64,000 bases of DNA from Gnetum montanum (taxonomy: Eukaryota > Streptophyta > Gnetopsida > Gnetales > Gnetaceae), in the NCBI GenBank assembly GCA_015680685.1, contig MNCI01025456.1:197980-261979 (forward strand), read 5' to 3'. The position numbers and the translations under genes were made by a program. The notes below the pieces were generated by a model. That model was not told the DNA's origin. It worked only from the letters and a program-made list of their open reading frames with translations, and searched no databases. Positions 43,658-55,733 of the stretch are shown piece by piece. Every line of letters begins with the position of its first letter. The stretch's first letter is position 1.

Positions 43658-46634
43658 ATGTCTTCTTCTTCTCATAAAAGCACTTTACCACCTAGGGATC
43701 ACACAAGAGACAGTTGGCGGTCTAACACACATAACTGCGAACCACCGATTCCTCAATAGTATCAGGTGATGTATATTCATCCTGATGAGTATATACCTGA
43801 TTTTACTTTTATCCTCCATCAGGATGAACAACTGCATTGGCGAGACTTGCAAGGTAACATAGTGTTACCCCCAGATCAGGTAGTCCCTAACATGCTCCTT
43901 CGTGCGCTTGCACAAATAGGCATGATGTAGCTATATGCTGAATACACTACATGTGATTACAACATAAGGGACTACCGTCCCATAGAAGCACGACATTTAA
44001 GGAACTTGCGGTAAGAGAGCCACCATACATTGTTGAAGGGAAAAAGAGTCCTGCACGTCCTAAGTGAAATTGGAGATGGTGAACCAATTATAACAGGTTC
44101 TTCATCAAATGATGTTCCTCCTCCTAACAATAGTGAGGAGGTGGGGTATCAGAACCTATGCTCCATAATACACAACCCTGGTTCTAATCCCCATGCACAC
44201 CAAGTGTTCAATGAGGGAACACAAACACATGACAAAGATGGGCATTCTGATCTTCATCATGATTGGGGCCGTAGCCATCAAAGAGAAGGTAAGAAACATC
44301 GTCATGACGATGGTTCTCCTTCTTCTTCCCCTCATCACATCATTCACCCTCTCCTTTCACATTAGGATGCAGTCACAAAGAGCACAACGATGAGGATAAG
44401 GATAAGCAAAATGAGAAACCTTGATGAGAGAATCGAGAGTGAGGATGAGGGCATTCGAGAGAATCAAGGCATGAAAGAAGGAAAAGTAGGGAACCACGTA
44501 GGCATCATAGATGTCATGAGAGAGATAATCATGATGAACCCCTACTAGCAACCCAAAGTATGTTAGATATTACGGAGGCTGTGAGAATACCTACAAGGCA
44601 TAAAAAAGATAGCCAGATCAAGAGATTAGATATGAATAATATCCCACGATTCGAAGGGGGATACAATGCTGATCTGCAAAACCACTCATAAAAGAAGCAG
44701 AGAGTTGGTACCAGTCCTTAGAGCCGGAAACCATTAGGAGGTGGAGTACAATGCTAGAACTATTTAATGATAAATACCAAACATACTCTAGAGTGTCCAA
44801 CTTGCATAAGAAAATCCAAGGATGGAAGCAGGGTACTTAAAAACCCTTGGATGCTACCATGGGCTGATATTATGCATTACTACATCATTACCCAAGCCAT
44901 GGTTATGCACAATGGGATCAACTCCGCCACCTCATAGATGGGCTAAGACATGAAACTAGGAAGACCCTTGGGACATATGCTCAAGGGAGATTATCTGAAC
45001 TTAGATCCCATGAAATTCATAGATTGTTGAAGCAAGTAGCTAAAGAAAAAGGGGAGGTACAGAAAAGAGAAAGCGCAGAAGAGTATAACCGTGATCCTTC
45101 CCTCCGAAAGAGGGAAGTGAGATTTTGCAATGAGGAGGATGAGTCACCACTCGAAGAGTTGGTGAATAGAAAAACCTTGCCACTTTAGAAATTAACAACA
45201 AAAGTATCAGCTAAGGTAGATGAAATATGGAGCTCCTTAGATTGTAAAATTGAAACTGTCCTGAAAATCATAGAGGAGTTTAAGGAGGAACGAAGTAGTG
45301 ATCATGATAAGAAAAAGCGAAGAGATTCAGGCCATGCATGTGACAAGGGTAAGGGAAAAATGACTATCATCGATGAGGTTGTGGATGCAGATATAGACAA
45401 TGATGGTGGATGTGAGATCTGCCAATATGACCATCCTAAGGGATGTTGCCCAATAATCTCACATCTACAAGAGTCTGGGGTGTATGCCCTCAATCCAAGA
45501 CTTAACAGACGGCAAGAACCCTGAAGGCTACCTTATCCCCAAGGTAACCCAAGGCAGTTCCACCAACATTTAACGTATTATTCAAGTGGAACTCCACCAC
45601 AACCTATCGGGCAACATTAGCAGTGGCAACACCCAAAGTGATGGGGGATGCCATCGCCTAGACAACAATACCCTTACTGGCAACTAGACCCATATGGCTA
45701 CTATGTGTAGCAGCCAGTTTCTCCAAGTGACTCTATGGGTCATGCAACCCCACAATGTCACTACCAAGCTCAGAAGTATTTTAGGACTCCTTCTCCTCTA
45801 GGAGATACATGACATCCATACCATCCTCCAAATCCATCTGCCACTCATACGTTGATAGTTCCACTACCACCTGCTCCAATGATGCAAGGAGAACTCCCCA
45901 CTCAACTGTAGTAATGTAATGCTACGAGATCTGTAGATCTCCAACCCACTGCTAGTTCTAACAACCATACAAAGAGAAGATCTTTCTTCAGAACAAAAAT
46001 CCCAAATAATCTCTCACACCCACAAGCAGTTGAGTCTATGCATACTCCTCCAACAAATAAGGCTTCGTAGCTCCCTTCAAATCACTAGCAGGGCTTAACA
46101 GACATGGTTATGTTAACACATACCATTACTGACTGGATCAAGGTGGATCACCTACCCAGGAAACTCTCTGACCCTGTAAGTCCCTTAATCTACCTCCAAG
46201 TTGTTGGGAACGAACCTCGTAAGGATCTTCTTAACTCAAGTTCTAGAGTCAACTTAATATCATGGGAGATGTATAAATCCTGGAACCTACCTTCACTTAA
46301 GAAGAGTAATATTCAACTAGAGCTAGCTAACCAATCCATTACCATTCCCTTGGGATTGGTAGAGGACATCATTACCACTATGTGTGGCTGGTCATACCCA
46401 GCTGATTTCTTGGTGATAGAAGTCAACAATAACAAAGAGGACTTCCCAATTATAATGGGGAGGGCATGGTTCAACACCAACAACGTGTGCCTAGAAATCC
46501 ATGATCTTTCTTTGGAAATATCTAAGGAAAATATTTATGGAAAGATCAAGAAGAAGAAAGTTCCATGCATCACATACAATGACTCAGAGGGTGATGACAT
46601 GGCGGAATGCTTAGCATCTCCTGCATGCAACTAG
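43658..46634 (+). pseudogene. gag-protease of B
   Basis: ATG 43658 (MSSSSHKSTLPPRDH). Frame 1 of gag carries HPDEYIPDFTFILHQDEQ (about 43768-43822) and the His/Asp/Arg linker (to 44365). An internal deletion near 44680, in the capsid part, removes sequence that A keeps (HHLQAFHDACALQ region). From 44751 the frame is MLELFNDKYQTYSRVSNLHK, then EEYNRDPSLRKREV, the knuckle CEICQYDHPKGCC (about 45413-45450), DPYGYYVxQPVSPSDS, and PR in the open stretch 46104-46634. The PR active site reads LLNSSSRVNLIS: both catalytic Asp and Gly are replaced (N-S-S), so it is inactive. WSYPADFLVIEV and IIMGRAW are intact. Stops are mostly of the CAG/CAA type. No pol follows. Confidence 0.85.
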
Positions 46635-47075
46635 TATGCCCAAGAGGTCAACATAAAAAAGTGCCTATATGTAGCAACCACACAACAAGAGAACACCCAA
46701 TGATTGACAGCTAATCAAGACAGCAGCCCACCAACATGCATGGAATGAACTAGGGGAACAACTCACGTCCACAACAAAGGCATAGATACATTGGAGTATG
46801 AGTGTCATCAACTTCCACCCCTTAACCTAAAAACATCAATCAAGAGAAGTTGGAAACTTCTAAAAAATTCAAATAAGCACTCATTATTTTGGATCTTTCC
46901 CTTTCAATTCAATCATGGGGGAGATGGCCACCTATGCTAATCAATTGAGGCCCTTAGTTATTTTTAGTTTTTATTTTACACATTTTTGTTTTACACAATT
47001 TTTTTGCAAATTTTTGTTTACAAATTTCTTTAACTTTTCTTGTTTTTGTTTTAAAACATCATTATTCTTTTTTAG

Positions 47076-47108
<33 letters not shown>

Positions 47109-48858
47109 ATATCAATCTTGTAAAGTTTGTTATTTAATAAGTGTTCTTAAAGATGGTATGAACCGTTTTTCTATTGGTTGCTAATGTTTGGTTTTTACCT
47201 TTAAGTTATGATGTTGATACTAAGGTATGGTTTTTTTGGTATGATAGGCAATGAGTCCACTTCATCCATACATCTATAAATTGATATGGTCTCTCTTGGC
47301 TTGGAACTGTACAGTGCCTTCTTCAATAATAAGAACTATAACGAATCGGTGATTGGGCATTTCTCAAACTAAGGAAGGACTCAAGGATTGAAAAGGATGT
47401 GGCTTCAAGGGAACTTGATGCATTTATGTTGGCCATTCTCTTGGGTGCTTGGATATTTTCTTCTTGAGTTTTTTTACCATTTCGATGTTACCCCATTATC
47501 GGGAAGCTAAGGTAATAAAAATAACAAAGTCTTTGCATGGTGTGGTTCTCACACATAAACACATAAAACACAAAAAAAATAGTGAGAATTCAAATCACAC
47601 CCCTTAGATGAAATAATCCTTTGGGCTACAAGCACTGGTTCTGGAACTAAAATAAACATGTTCCCTCTGACTAAGACCCTTCTTGCTTCCCATTCTCTCC
47701 TCCTTCATTTCGTCGGAATGATACTAGCTCTTTAAGGGATGCATTCTTGTTACTTCAAGCGGATGGATTGGACGAATACATTGATGCGAAGTCACTAGAT
47801 GTGGTTTGTTTGAGGCCGGACTTGGAATGGGATCTACTAAGTCACATTAATCATTAAACACACAAGGGTCTATACATCACCTTGTACTTGAGACTCCATT
47901 CCATTTGTTCTTCCCATCATTCTTCCTCCATTTCCCACCTCATTGCCAGTTGTATCATTAGTGTATATTTTGGTTAATGCATTATTTTCTTTTTGGTAAA
48001 TTCTTGTGGTTAATACTTTAACTCTTGTTCCAAATGACATTCCTAGAGCCTACGAACTCTTTGAATGTGGGTTTGTTAGGGCATTAAGGGCATGAGCCTA
48101 CTTTGGGGAGGACCCATTGACATTCCTATTTGGTGCACCAATTAAATTCTTTCCCTTAACATTTTTGCAATCCACTTTATTTTGTTCATTTCCATCTTGA
48201 CATCCATTTCATCGATATTATAGTTGTCTCTTTTTCTCCATCTTTCTTCTTCCTTTTCTTTCTCCATTCTATCACTACAAAAAGGTTCACTCTTAGTCAT
48301 GGGGCTCCTGGTCCAATTTTTTTGATTTTCTCCTAGCCCCTACACCTTTGGTAGTCACCAATCTTATATCTTCATATCTGTATCAGCCATGTCACAACTC
48401 AGCCAATGGACCTTACACCAAAGCAAGGTATCAATTGCATTATGATTCATTTACCCTTGTTAATATAAGACTATGTTGTGTGTGCAGATGGCACTCATGC
48501 AACAAAAGATTGGATCTAGAGGGAACACTTGGAATGGATCGGTGCTGAAGCAGCTATGGAAGGAGCAAGATCGATGGCGCACTTATGGATAGAAAATGAA
48601 TGGCACAATCTTGGCGTTGGCAGTAGCAAAATTTTTCTTCCTTCTCTCTTCTCTTTTAGTTGTCGATTAAGGCCCGATGTCAAATTTATAAAGTGTTTAC
48701 TCTTGTTGTCATGAACACCAATTTTGTCTTATTCTGTAATGATGATCCGTTCACATGTCATCCCATTCACCATTAGTTCTATTCAAGTCAATAATCCCAT
48801 ACCTTCCCAATGTTTTGTAAGGAACTCAAGGATGTGTTTTTATTCAATCATGAGGATA
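46635..48858 (+). repeat. 3' noncoding region of B, with GT repeat
   Basis: Same block order as A and C: ATGGGGGAGATGGCC (46915), TTTTTGTTTTACA stretch (46965-47060), a pure (TG)13-type run (47083-47108), CAAATCACACC block (47591), the AGTCATGGGG block (48294), the small spliced-looking ORF and a weak tract (CAATCATGAGGATA) before the 3' LTR. B keeps the 239-252 bp segment missing in A at its N. Confidence 0.7.
48300..48700 (+). pseudogene. Possible spliced short ORF in B (intron 48428-48487)
   Basis: Donor CAAG|GTATCA, TTGTTAAT, acceptor GTGCAG|ATGG, 60 bp. Joining gives ...TPKQ then DGTHATKDWI, one TAG, REHLEWIGAEAAMEGARSMA and LWIENEWHNLGVGSSK. This is the copy with the longest open second exon. 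Unknown family; see A and C. Confidence 0.35.
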
Positions 48859-49659
48859 TGATGGGATGCGATATTGCGTCCGCCACGATATCGCATCTTC
48901 CCCTGCGATATCGCATACGCGATATCACAACGTGTCGTCAAATCTATAAATAAAAGGTGGCTCTCCCTTGTTTCTTAGTTTAGGCCTAGACCATAGTGGA
49001 ACTTTGGCATTTTTACCTCTCTAGAGATAGAATAATTTCCATGTGCCTACAATAGGAGTTCCAAAGTGAATGGATCTTTATTCGAGCAAATATTGTACCT
49101 GAACACAAGTTTGTGTACGGAAATAAAGATGAACTTTTGGATAAACCTTGCAGTGCATGGACTAAGCTAAATAGAACTTTAATTACTATTATTTATTATT
49201 CATCATTTAAATGCTTTATTAGTTAATTAAATCTCTCTCAACCCTTAACTCCTAGTTAAGTGCATTCAGTACGACTGCTTTGAGCACATGCGTTACGCTT
49301 GGTAATCCTAGCAACGAATAGTGTTTGGTAATCCTAGAAGGTTGAATTGGTTCAGGGTGTGAATAGTAAGTGGGAACAGATACTGATTCTAGGTTAATTA
49401 AGATTTAGTTAATTAGTCTCTTCACCTTTTCCCTCATTAGCATAGGCGATAAAACATAAAAAGATATAAAAATCACATACCTCAGACTTACTTAACCATA
49501 CAACCATGACAAATACAAGTAAGTCTGGGAAGACAATGAATAATTAACCTTAAGTGTTCCATAAGATGTGTAGGCACTTAGTTTGCGGAGTTCGACTGGA
49601 TCGCGAGTGTAACGCTCGTATTCGTATGGTTAAGTGTAGGGGTACCTCGCCACTCATCA
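48859..49659 (+). repeat. 3' LTR of B
   Basis: 801 bp, TGATGGGATGCG to CACTCATCA. Four palindromic sites (two fewer than the 5' LTR), TATA TCTATAAATA at 48943, U5 stem GACTTACTT (49485-49493) with AAGTAAGTC (49517-49525), loop AACCATAC (49494-49501), GTATGGTT 49624-49631. Confidence 0.9.
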
Positions 49660-49664
49660 CATAT
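49660..49664. repeat. Target-site duplication of B, right copy (CATAT)
   Basis: Identical to 42662-42666; G pol continues at ATGGCTTACGATC. Confidence 0.9.
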
Positions 49665-51075
49665 GATGGCTTACGATCTTACAATAGTTCGATCTCACAA
49701 TGGTAGATCACAAAGGAACTGAGAACATGATAGCTGATCAACAATCTTGATTATGATGGAACAACAAAGATGAGGAGAGTTCACTCTCTAATCAATTTCC
49801 TAATGAACTCTTTGCTAGTGTGATAAATGAACAAGAGCTCAAGGAGCCTACATGGTATGATGAAATCCTCACTTATCTTCTCACTGAAGAAATGCCACAA
49901 GAGTTAGACCATAATAAGAAAGAATAGTTTCTTCATCAGGCCAAATGTTTCATGGAAATCAACAAACATCTTTACAAGGTATATGTTAATGGCTTGGTTC
50001 ATTGGTCTGTTCCTAATGCTAACCAACTACATGTTCTCCAAGATGCTCACAAGGGTCCTTGCAAAGACCACTATGTAGGGAGATGCATGGTCATTGAGAT
50101 CCTAATGGAAAGGTATTATTGATCAACAATCTTTAGGAACACTCACGATTTTCTCTACTCTTCTGAACGTTGTCAACAATATCGTGGGATGACCACTCGA
50201 ATGCAGGATCTGTAGTAGTGGATTTAACCACTTAAACTCTTCATCATATGGGGCATAGATTCATGGGTCCCATCACACCCATGTCAAATGGAAGGCATAC
50301 ATAATAGTTGTTGTTGATTATTGTACAAAATACACATAAGTAGTAGCCATCACTGACTATACATCTTTTACAACTGCTAGATTTGTATAACATAGTACTA
50401 TAAATATATTTGGGATGATACATGTACTAATTTTTAACAATGGTAATCAGTTTTACAAGTGCTACATTTTGCAAGCTCATGCAACACTTGGGGGTATAAC
50501 ACAAATTAAAAAACACCCTACCATCCCCAAGCTAACAATCAAGTAGAGGTTACTAATAGGAATATTTATAAGATCCTAACAAGAAAAATTAGCAAATATA
50601 GGACAAACTGGAGCATAAAACTCAAAGATGTCATTTAAGCCTACCTCTTTACATGGAAACTCCCTATAGGTTGCTCTTCTTATGATTTGGTGTACAGAAA
50701 ACTTCCAACTCTTCCCATTCAATCTAAGCTATATACACTTTTAATAGCTTATGACCTTGACCTTAACCTAAGCCTAGCAAAAATGAAAGATTGATCAACC
50801 TTAATCTACTACATGAGAATAGATTGGTGGCCCTATTTTTGAATGAGGTTTACAAAGCATTTAACGAAAAATGCCATGACCTTAGAATAAGGAAAGTAAA
50901 ATCTCAACATGGACATAAGGTTCTCTACTAGAACCCCACACATGCACCTCAAAAAACTAAGTTTCAAATGTTGTAGGAAGGGCTTTATATCATTTATGAA
51001 ACCTTTTCTTCTAGGGTCATGTTGATCTACAAACCTAAAAAGCCCAAATAAGAAGCAACTGATCAACATGCAACA
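49665..51075 (+). pseudogene. Integrase of G
   Basis: Continues G pol after B. Pieces give the zinc-binding domain VLQDAHKGPCKDHYVGR (about 50030-50085), EILMERYYxSTIF and SSERCQQYRG (about 50160-50185; the first Cys of the usual CxxC is Ser). The DDE core starts with VVVDYCTKYT (about 50308-50335, first Asp kept). The second Asp position reads IFNNGNQF (about 50425-50450), so it is Asn. The HPTIPKLTIK-like segment (about 50515-50545) corresponds to YHPQTNGQ. The C-terminal part with YDLDLNLSLAKMK-like sequence (about 50750), KCHDLRIRK and MLIYKPKKPK (about 51020-51050) closes it. Integrase inserts the DNA copy; this one is inactive. The shortened copy at 3640-4025 is homologous. Confidence 0.7.
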
Positions 51076-51551
51076 ACTCAATCCTTTCCATGAGCCTAAG
51101 CAAGCAAGTGCATGTAACACCTTATCGAAAGGACAACCTCACTCAATTTTTCATATCCCCACCTTTCAACTTAGTCATGAGGGAGATGTCCATCTATGCT
51201 AATCATTAAAGTGGCTCTTTAGTTTTTACACTTTTTTGTTTTACACTTTGTTATTTTTACACTTTTGTTTTACACTTTTCTTATTTTTCCCATTTTTTCT
51301 TTTACAACATCATTAGTACATTTTATCTTTCTTGAATATTTTACAATTTCTTTTATATTTTACTTTATTCAGAGTGTTTTTTTATTACTTTCTAATAAAT
51401 TGGTTTATTGCTATCAAGACATAGTGGTGTTGTAGTTGCTTACTAATGGTGGTTTGTACTTAATGTTTTTGATTGCTAATATTTGGTTTCTATTTTTGAA
51501 TTTTGAAGATTAATGACTAAGACAAAATTTCTTTTACATGAAATAGTTAGT
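51076..51551 (+). repeat. 3' noncoding region of G, first part
   Basis: Contains TTAGTCATGAGGGAGATGTCC (51172), equivalent to the ATGGGGGAGATGGCC block of A, B and C, then a TTTTACACTTTTG-rich stretch (51220-51310). A and B resume similarity to G here, which marks the right side of their pol gap. Confidence 0.6.
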
Positions 51552-52332
51552 TGATGAGTGGCGAGGTACCCCTACACTCAACCATACAAATACAAGCATT
51601 TCATGCACGATCTGATCGAACTCCAAGGACTAAGTCCTTACGCACCTTAATGGAACACTCAAGGTTAATCAATCGTTGTCTTCCCAAACTTACTTGTATT
51701 GTCATGGTTGTATGGTTAAGTAAGCTTGGTACATGATTTTTATAACTTTTATATTTTTTATGTAAAGGAGAGGGAGAGAGAACTAAGTGACTAACTTACA
51801 TTAACTATTCATTAACTAGTTTCTAAATATTCCTAACACCAGTAACCATTCCCACTTTCCATACACATCCCGAACTAGTGCAACGCTATTGGGGTTACCA
51901 AAAGCTAATCATTACTTGGTTACCAAGTGCTACAAGCATGCTCGAAGTGATCATACTGAGTATATTTAACTAAGGGGGTTGAAAATTGAGAGAGATATTA
52001 ATTAACAAGGAAGGAATTAAATAATAATTAATTACTAATTAGCTTAATCTGTATGCTGCAATGTTTATCATAAAGTTCATCTTTATTTCTATACACAAAA
52101 TTGTGTGCAAGTACAAATTACTCAAATAAAGATCCGTTCACTCTATGACTCCTACTGCGGGCATACAGAAATAATTCTAACTCTGGAATAATAAAACTAC
52201 AAGAGTTTGGCTAAGGGTCTAAATCTAATTGCCTTGGAACCAAGTGTGTCGCCTCTTATTTATAGAAGATGAGGCAAGACGCGATATCGCGTATTCGATA
52301 TCGCATGGCGAATGTGATATTGCATCTCATCA
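51552..52332 (-). repeat. Solo LTR, minus strand, inserted in G
   Basis: Complete 781-bp LTR: plus strand starts TGATGAGTGGCGAGG and ends GCATCTCATCA. Three palindromic sites near 52280-52330, reverse TATA TATTTATAGAAG (about 52257). U5 stem AACTTACTT (51687-51695) with AAGTAAGCT (51718-51726, one G-U-type change), and AACCATAC at 51580-51587 is the complement of the GTATGGTT block. Flanks are TTAGT and GTAGT, a target duplication with one difference. G noncoding sequence continues on both sides. A solo LTR arises when two LTRs of one element recombine. Confidence 0.85.
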
Positions 52333-54280
52333 GTAGTGAGTCCACATCATCCACCCATCCACAAACTCTATGGACTTCCTAGTTTTGGAACTACAAGGTC
52401 CCTTTTCATTAATGAAACTTTAACAAACTTGTGATGTGGGTAGTTTCCAAACTTGGGAAAGATTAAAAGGCTTCAAAAGGGTGTGACTTCAAGGGGATTC
52501 AATGCTCCCTATACCTTTCTACTTACTTGAGTGCATGAGTGTTTTTTATAGATTTCTTACTATTCTGTGTCAATCAATAATAGGAAGTTAATAAGTCTTT
52601 GCATGATGTGGTTCTCATCCAAAATTCCATAAAAACATAAAATTCAAAAAAAAAAGAAAAAAACCAAAAAAAAATTGATGGGAATTCAAAGCACACCCCT
52701 TAGATAAAATAATGGACTACAAACACTAGTTATGAAACTAGAAAGATATGTTACCTATCCATGAAGTTTCCCTCTAACTAAGGCTCTTTCACACTTCCTA
52801 CTTCTCCTTTCTTCTCAAATAAGGAATGGTGATTGATCTATGAAAGTATTCTTATGTCTTGAGGGGGTGGACTGGTCTTAGAGTGTCAATGCAAAGCCAC
52901 TAAAAGTGGTTGGTTTTGATTTAGACTAAGGATGAACTTTATCGAGTCATTTAACCATATGATCCACAAGAGACTTCATGTGACCAAAATTTGGAACTCC
53001 ATTCCACTTTTTCCCTCTTCCACCTATGCTTTTCATAACTCACCTCACTGTCGATTTTCATGTCTTTTTCAATGTCTTAGTTTGATGTGTTGAAATTCTT
53101 AGGTAGATTCTTCTAGATTAGGTCCTTGACTTTTTGTAACCATTAATCAACTATGGGACTCATTAACATCCTTAGTTGAGGTTATGAAAGGAAAAAAAGG
53201 GCATGAGCCCACTATGGGTAGGACCCACTTACATATCTCTTGGTTAAATTAGTTAAGTTCCTTAAACATTCTCACAATCAAATCTTTCGTGCACCCCACT
53301 GGTTGCATCCAACTATGTGCTCCTTAAGGCATTTTCTCCAATAAAATTTCATTATCCCATCAAATCCTCTAATTTTTTGAATTTTCAAGCCCTCTTCTAG
53401 CATTTCATTATGTTCATGGCTTTTCTAGCTTTACATAGACTCCAATTTCATACTAAAACTCCTTGTATTTTTTGAATTATTTAATGTGAAAAATTTTGTA
53501 CATCAACTCTATGGATAGAGGAGATGTATAGGTGAAACCTCATCAATGGGATGCCATCGACACAAGGCAAAAAATATCTATATATACACTACCACACTTA
53601 AGAACTTTTCACATATGAGCCAAAATGAGGGGAAATTTTTTCAACTTTTTAGAGCCTAGAACCTTCCAAGAGTCATAACTTCCTAATTGTTTGTCTAATT
53701 CATTCCGTTTCTCAACCTTGTAGCTACTGAAGGTAAGCTCTTCATCATGGGGGCCACAAACCTTAAGTTTTTCATAGAAAAATTTTAAAAAACTTTCTAA
53801 CTCCCACAAAGGTTTAACTAAGAAACCAACATTAAAGCATCAATTAATGAAAGTTAAATCCTTCCAACAAGCTCCGATAACATTCTAAGTTAAAAATAAT
53901 TAAAATGATAATAAAATAACCAATCTACCATGGTCCAAGTTTAACCTAAGTGTAACTACCAAATAATACAAGGCACTAAAATGTTATAAGTTACACATTG
54001 AATGCTAATCCTTGATTATCTAATGACCATAAATGTTTCCAAAAGGGAAACACATACAGGAAGGAGAACCATCCCCAACCAGCAGCCATGAATAGGAAGG
54101 GTTTAAGAATAGCCCCATGAGCAAGCATAGATCCATTCAACAAGACCTCTTTTGAAGGAGCCTGAATAGGAATTTTTTCAAAAATTTCCTAAATAAGTGG
54201 CCACAACAAAATAGTCTCACCAAGATGAGGCACCTGAACCCAGACCAAACCTTGAGGTTACCTTGACGGAAGCTTGCCTC
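52333..54280 (+). repeat. 3' noncoding region of G, second part
   Basis: Continues the G 3' region: GAGTCCACATCATCCACCCA, the GGAATTCAAAGCACACCCC block (52681), CTCCATTCCACTTTTTCCC (53000), and TTGATGTG. At 53520-53570 a piece with CCTCATCAATGGGATGCCAT and GACACAAGG resembles the U3 of the G 3' LTR (55780-55830), then ATCTATATATACAC follows, so a small LTR fragment may be embedded here. 53600-54050 shows nothing coding that I can support. Confidence 0.45.
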
Positions 54281-54289
54281 AAATAGAAC

Positions 54290-55503
54290 ATGAATAAGGA
54301 GGTCCAAAAATCAATATTCCAAGAGTTAAACTTTGGACCTTTCTTGAAGTTTGCACCACCAAAATTCAAATCTCAACTGCAGAACTCTCCCATGTGGCCC
54401 ATAATCACTTTCAACAAGGAGTAATACATGGGAGAAACATACTTTTTCTGGAACAATCGACAGGCTAGTTCAATGGTCAAGATCAAGGAATTTTTAGTAT
54501 CCTACTCGATGAAAGCCATTACAAAGGCCCTTGGGTTACTAGAAAGTAGAAAAAACGTTGTAGAGATCCTAATGCAAGAAAATCCTAACAATAAAAAGGA
54601 ATGAACACAACAATGTTATGAAGTCAATCGTAAGAAGTTCGATGCACTAACTAAGAATATTGGTAGTCAAAAACAAAAATCTCTTCATGGAGGAACTCTG
54701 TGCCCTTCACCAGAAATTTGCAATTGAGATAACTACTTAGAAGAAAGAGGCTCTCAAATTTGAAAGAGTTAAGAACCATTACAGAGATCAGGTTGGCCTA
54801 TAGAAAGAAATTAATGAAAATAAAATTTAGATGGCAAACATAAAAATCAATGAGGCCCTCCAATAGCTCAAGAAAGGAGGTGATGTCTAGAAGCCTATCT
54901 TTGATGCACTTAATGACTACAATAAAGTAGAAATCTGCATGAAGGAGTTGTAGATCGAGGAGATGATAGAGTAGATGGATCTTGCCAATCTTCATTATGC
55001 AAATTTGGCAATTCTAAAAAGTGGCCAGCTCATACTTGTTGTACGAGGCAAAGTTTAAGCATCACAAAGATACCAAATGGAAGCTTGAGATTGCCAATGC
55101 TAAACTCAAGATTCTTAAAGTGAAGGTCACTGATCAATGATCAACTACAAAGAACCTAGCCAAGTAGATGAATGATTATAATGAGCTACACAATGCACTC
55201 AAAGAATTTGATATCAAATGTAAACAATTTGCTACCTAGTTCATGAATGTTAAGGATCAATTTCCTATAATTCCTTGTATGTGGAATATTCCCATTCCTT
55301 CCTGCACTAGTAATGCAACATGGACTATGAATGATCCCCAGAGTATGGAGGAGAAGATGAAGGTACTATTGGACACCTTTCATCTTCCACTAGAAGTTAT
55401 AGTTATTGTAGGACAACTACAACTTCCTCAACCACCGCCTGTGCTTGAAGTAGGAAAAGGCTCTTCAGAACCTCAAGTGTCTCCACTACCTAGGACCATT
55501 TGA
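54290..55503 (+). pseudogene. Coiled-coil ORF between integrase and 3' LTR of G
   Basis: A sense-strand ORF in the position where Athila-type elements carry an envelope-like or other extra ORF. Pieces: MNKEVQKSIFQELNFGPFLK (about 54290), MWPIITFNKE, MVKIKEFLVSYSMKAITKAL (about 54472-54530), then after a frame change MEELCALHQKFAIEITT (about 54687-54737), and several hundred bases of Glu/Lys/Asn/Leu-rich helical sequence (INEALQ, YNKVEICMKEL, DLANLHYANLAIL). A second frame change near 55040 leads to EIANAKLKILKVKVT and an open end (55243-55503) with a Pro-rich tail LPQPPPVLEVGKGSSEPQVS. About 400 residues in total, with several CAG/CAA-type stops. No signal peptide or membrane segment is seen, so it is not obviously an envelope protein. 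Function unknown. Confidence 0.5.
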
Positions 55504-55719
55504 TCTTCTTCATTGTCTTCATGTCATCAAAGGAATTGTATTTGTTAGTTTTTTCCTAGTGCTCAATTTTTTTATCTTGAACATCAAAATTTTTGTAATC
55601 ATTGTAAAACTAGACATTTGGACACTTAGTTTTTTTGTGTTTTTTGTATGTTTGTTTTATGTGTTAATAATCCCATACCTTCCCAAATTTTATAAAGAAC
55701 TTAAGGATGAGTTTTCATT

Positions 55720-55733
55720 CAGTTGTGGGAATA
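55720..55733 (+). other. Polypurine tract of G
   Basis: CAGTTGTGGGAATA directly before the LTR start TGATGAG; counterpart of CAGTCATGGGGGTA in A and C. Confidence 0.5.

Larger units (their letters stand above)
42667..49659 (+). mobile_element. Complete LTR element B (non-autonomous, gag-PR only)
   Basis: LTRs of 846 and 801 bp (TGATGGGATGCG to CACTCATCA), good tRNA-Asp primer site, gag-PR, long 3' noncoding region and 5-bp duplication CATAT. Same layout as A: RT, RNase H and IN are absent between PR (to 46634) and the 3' region. It sits inside pol of G, so it is younger than G. Confidence 0.9.
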
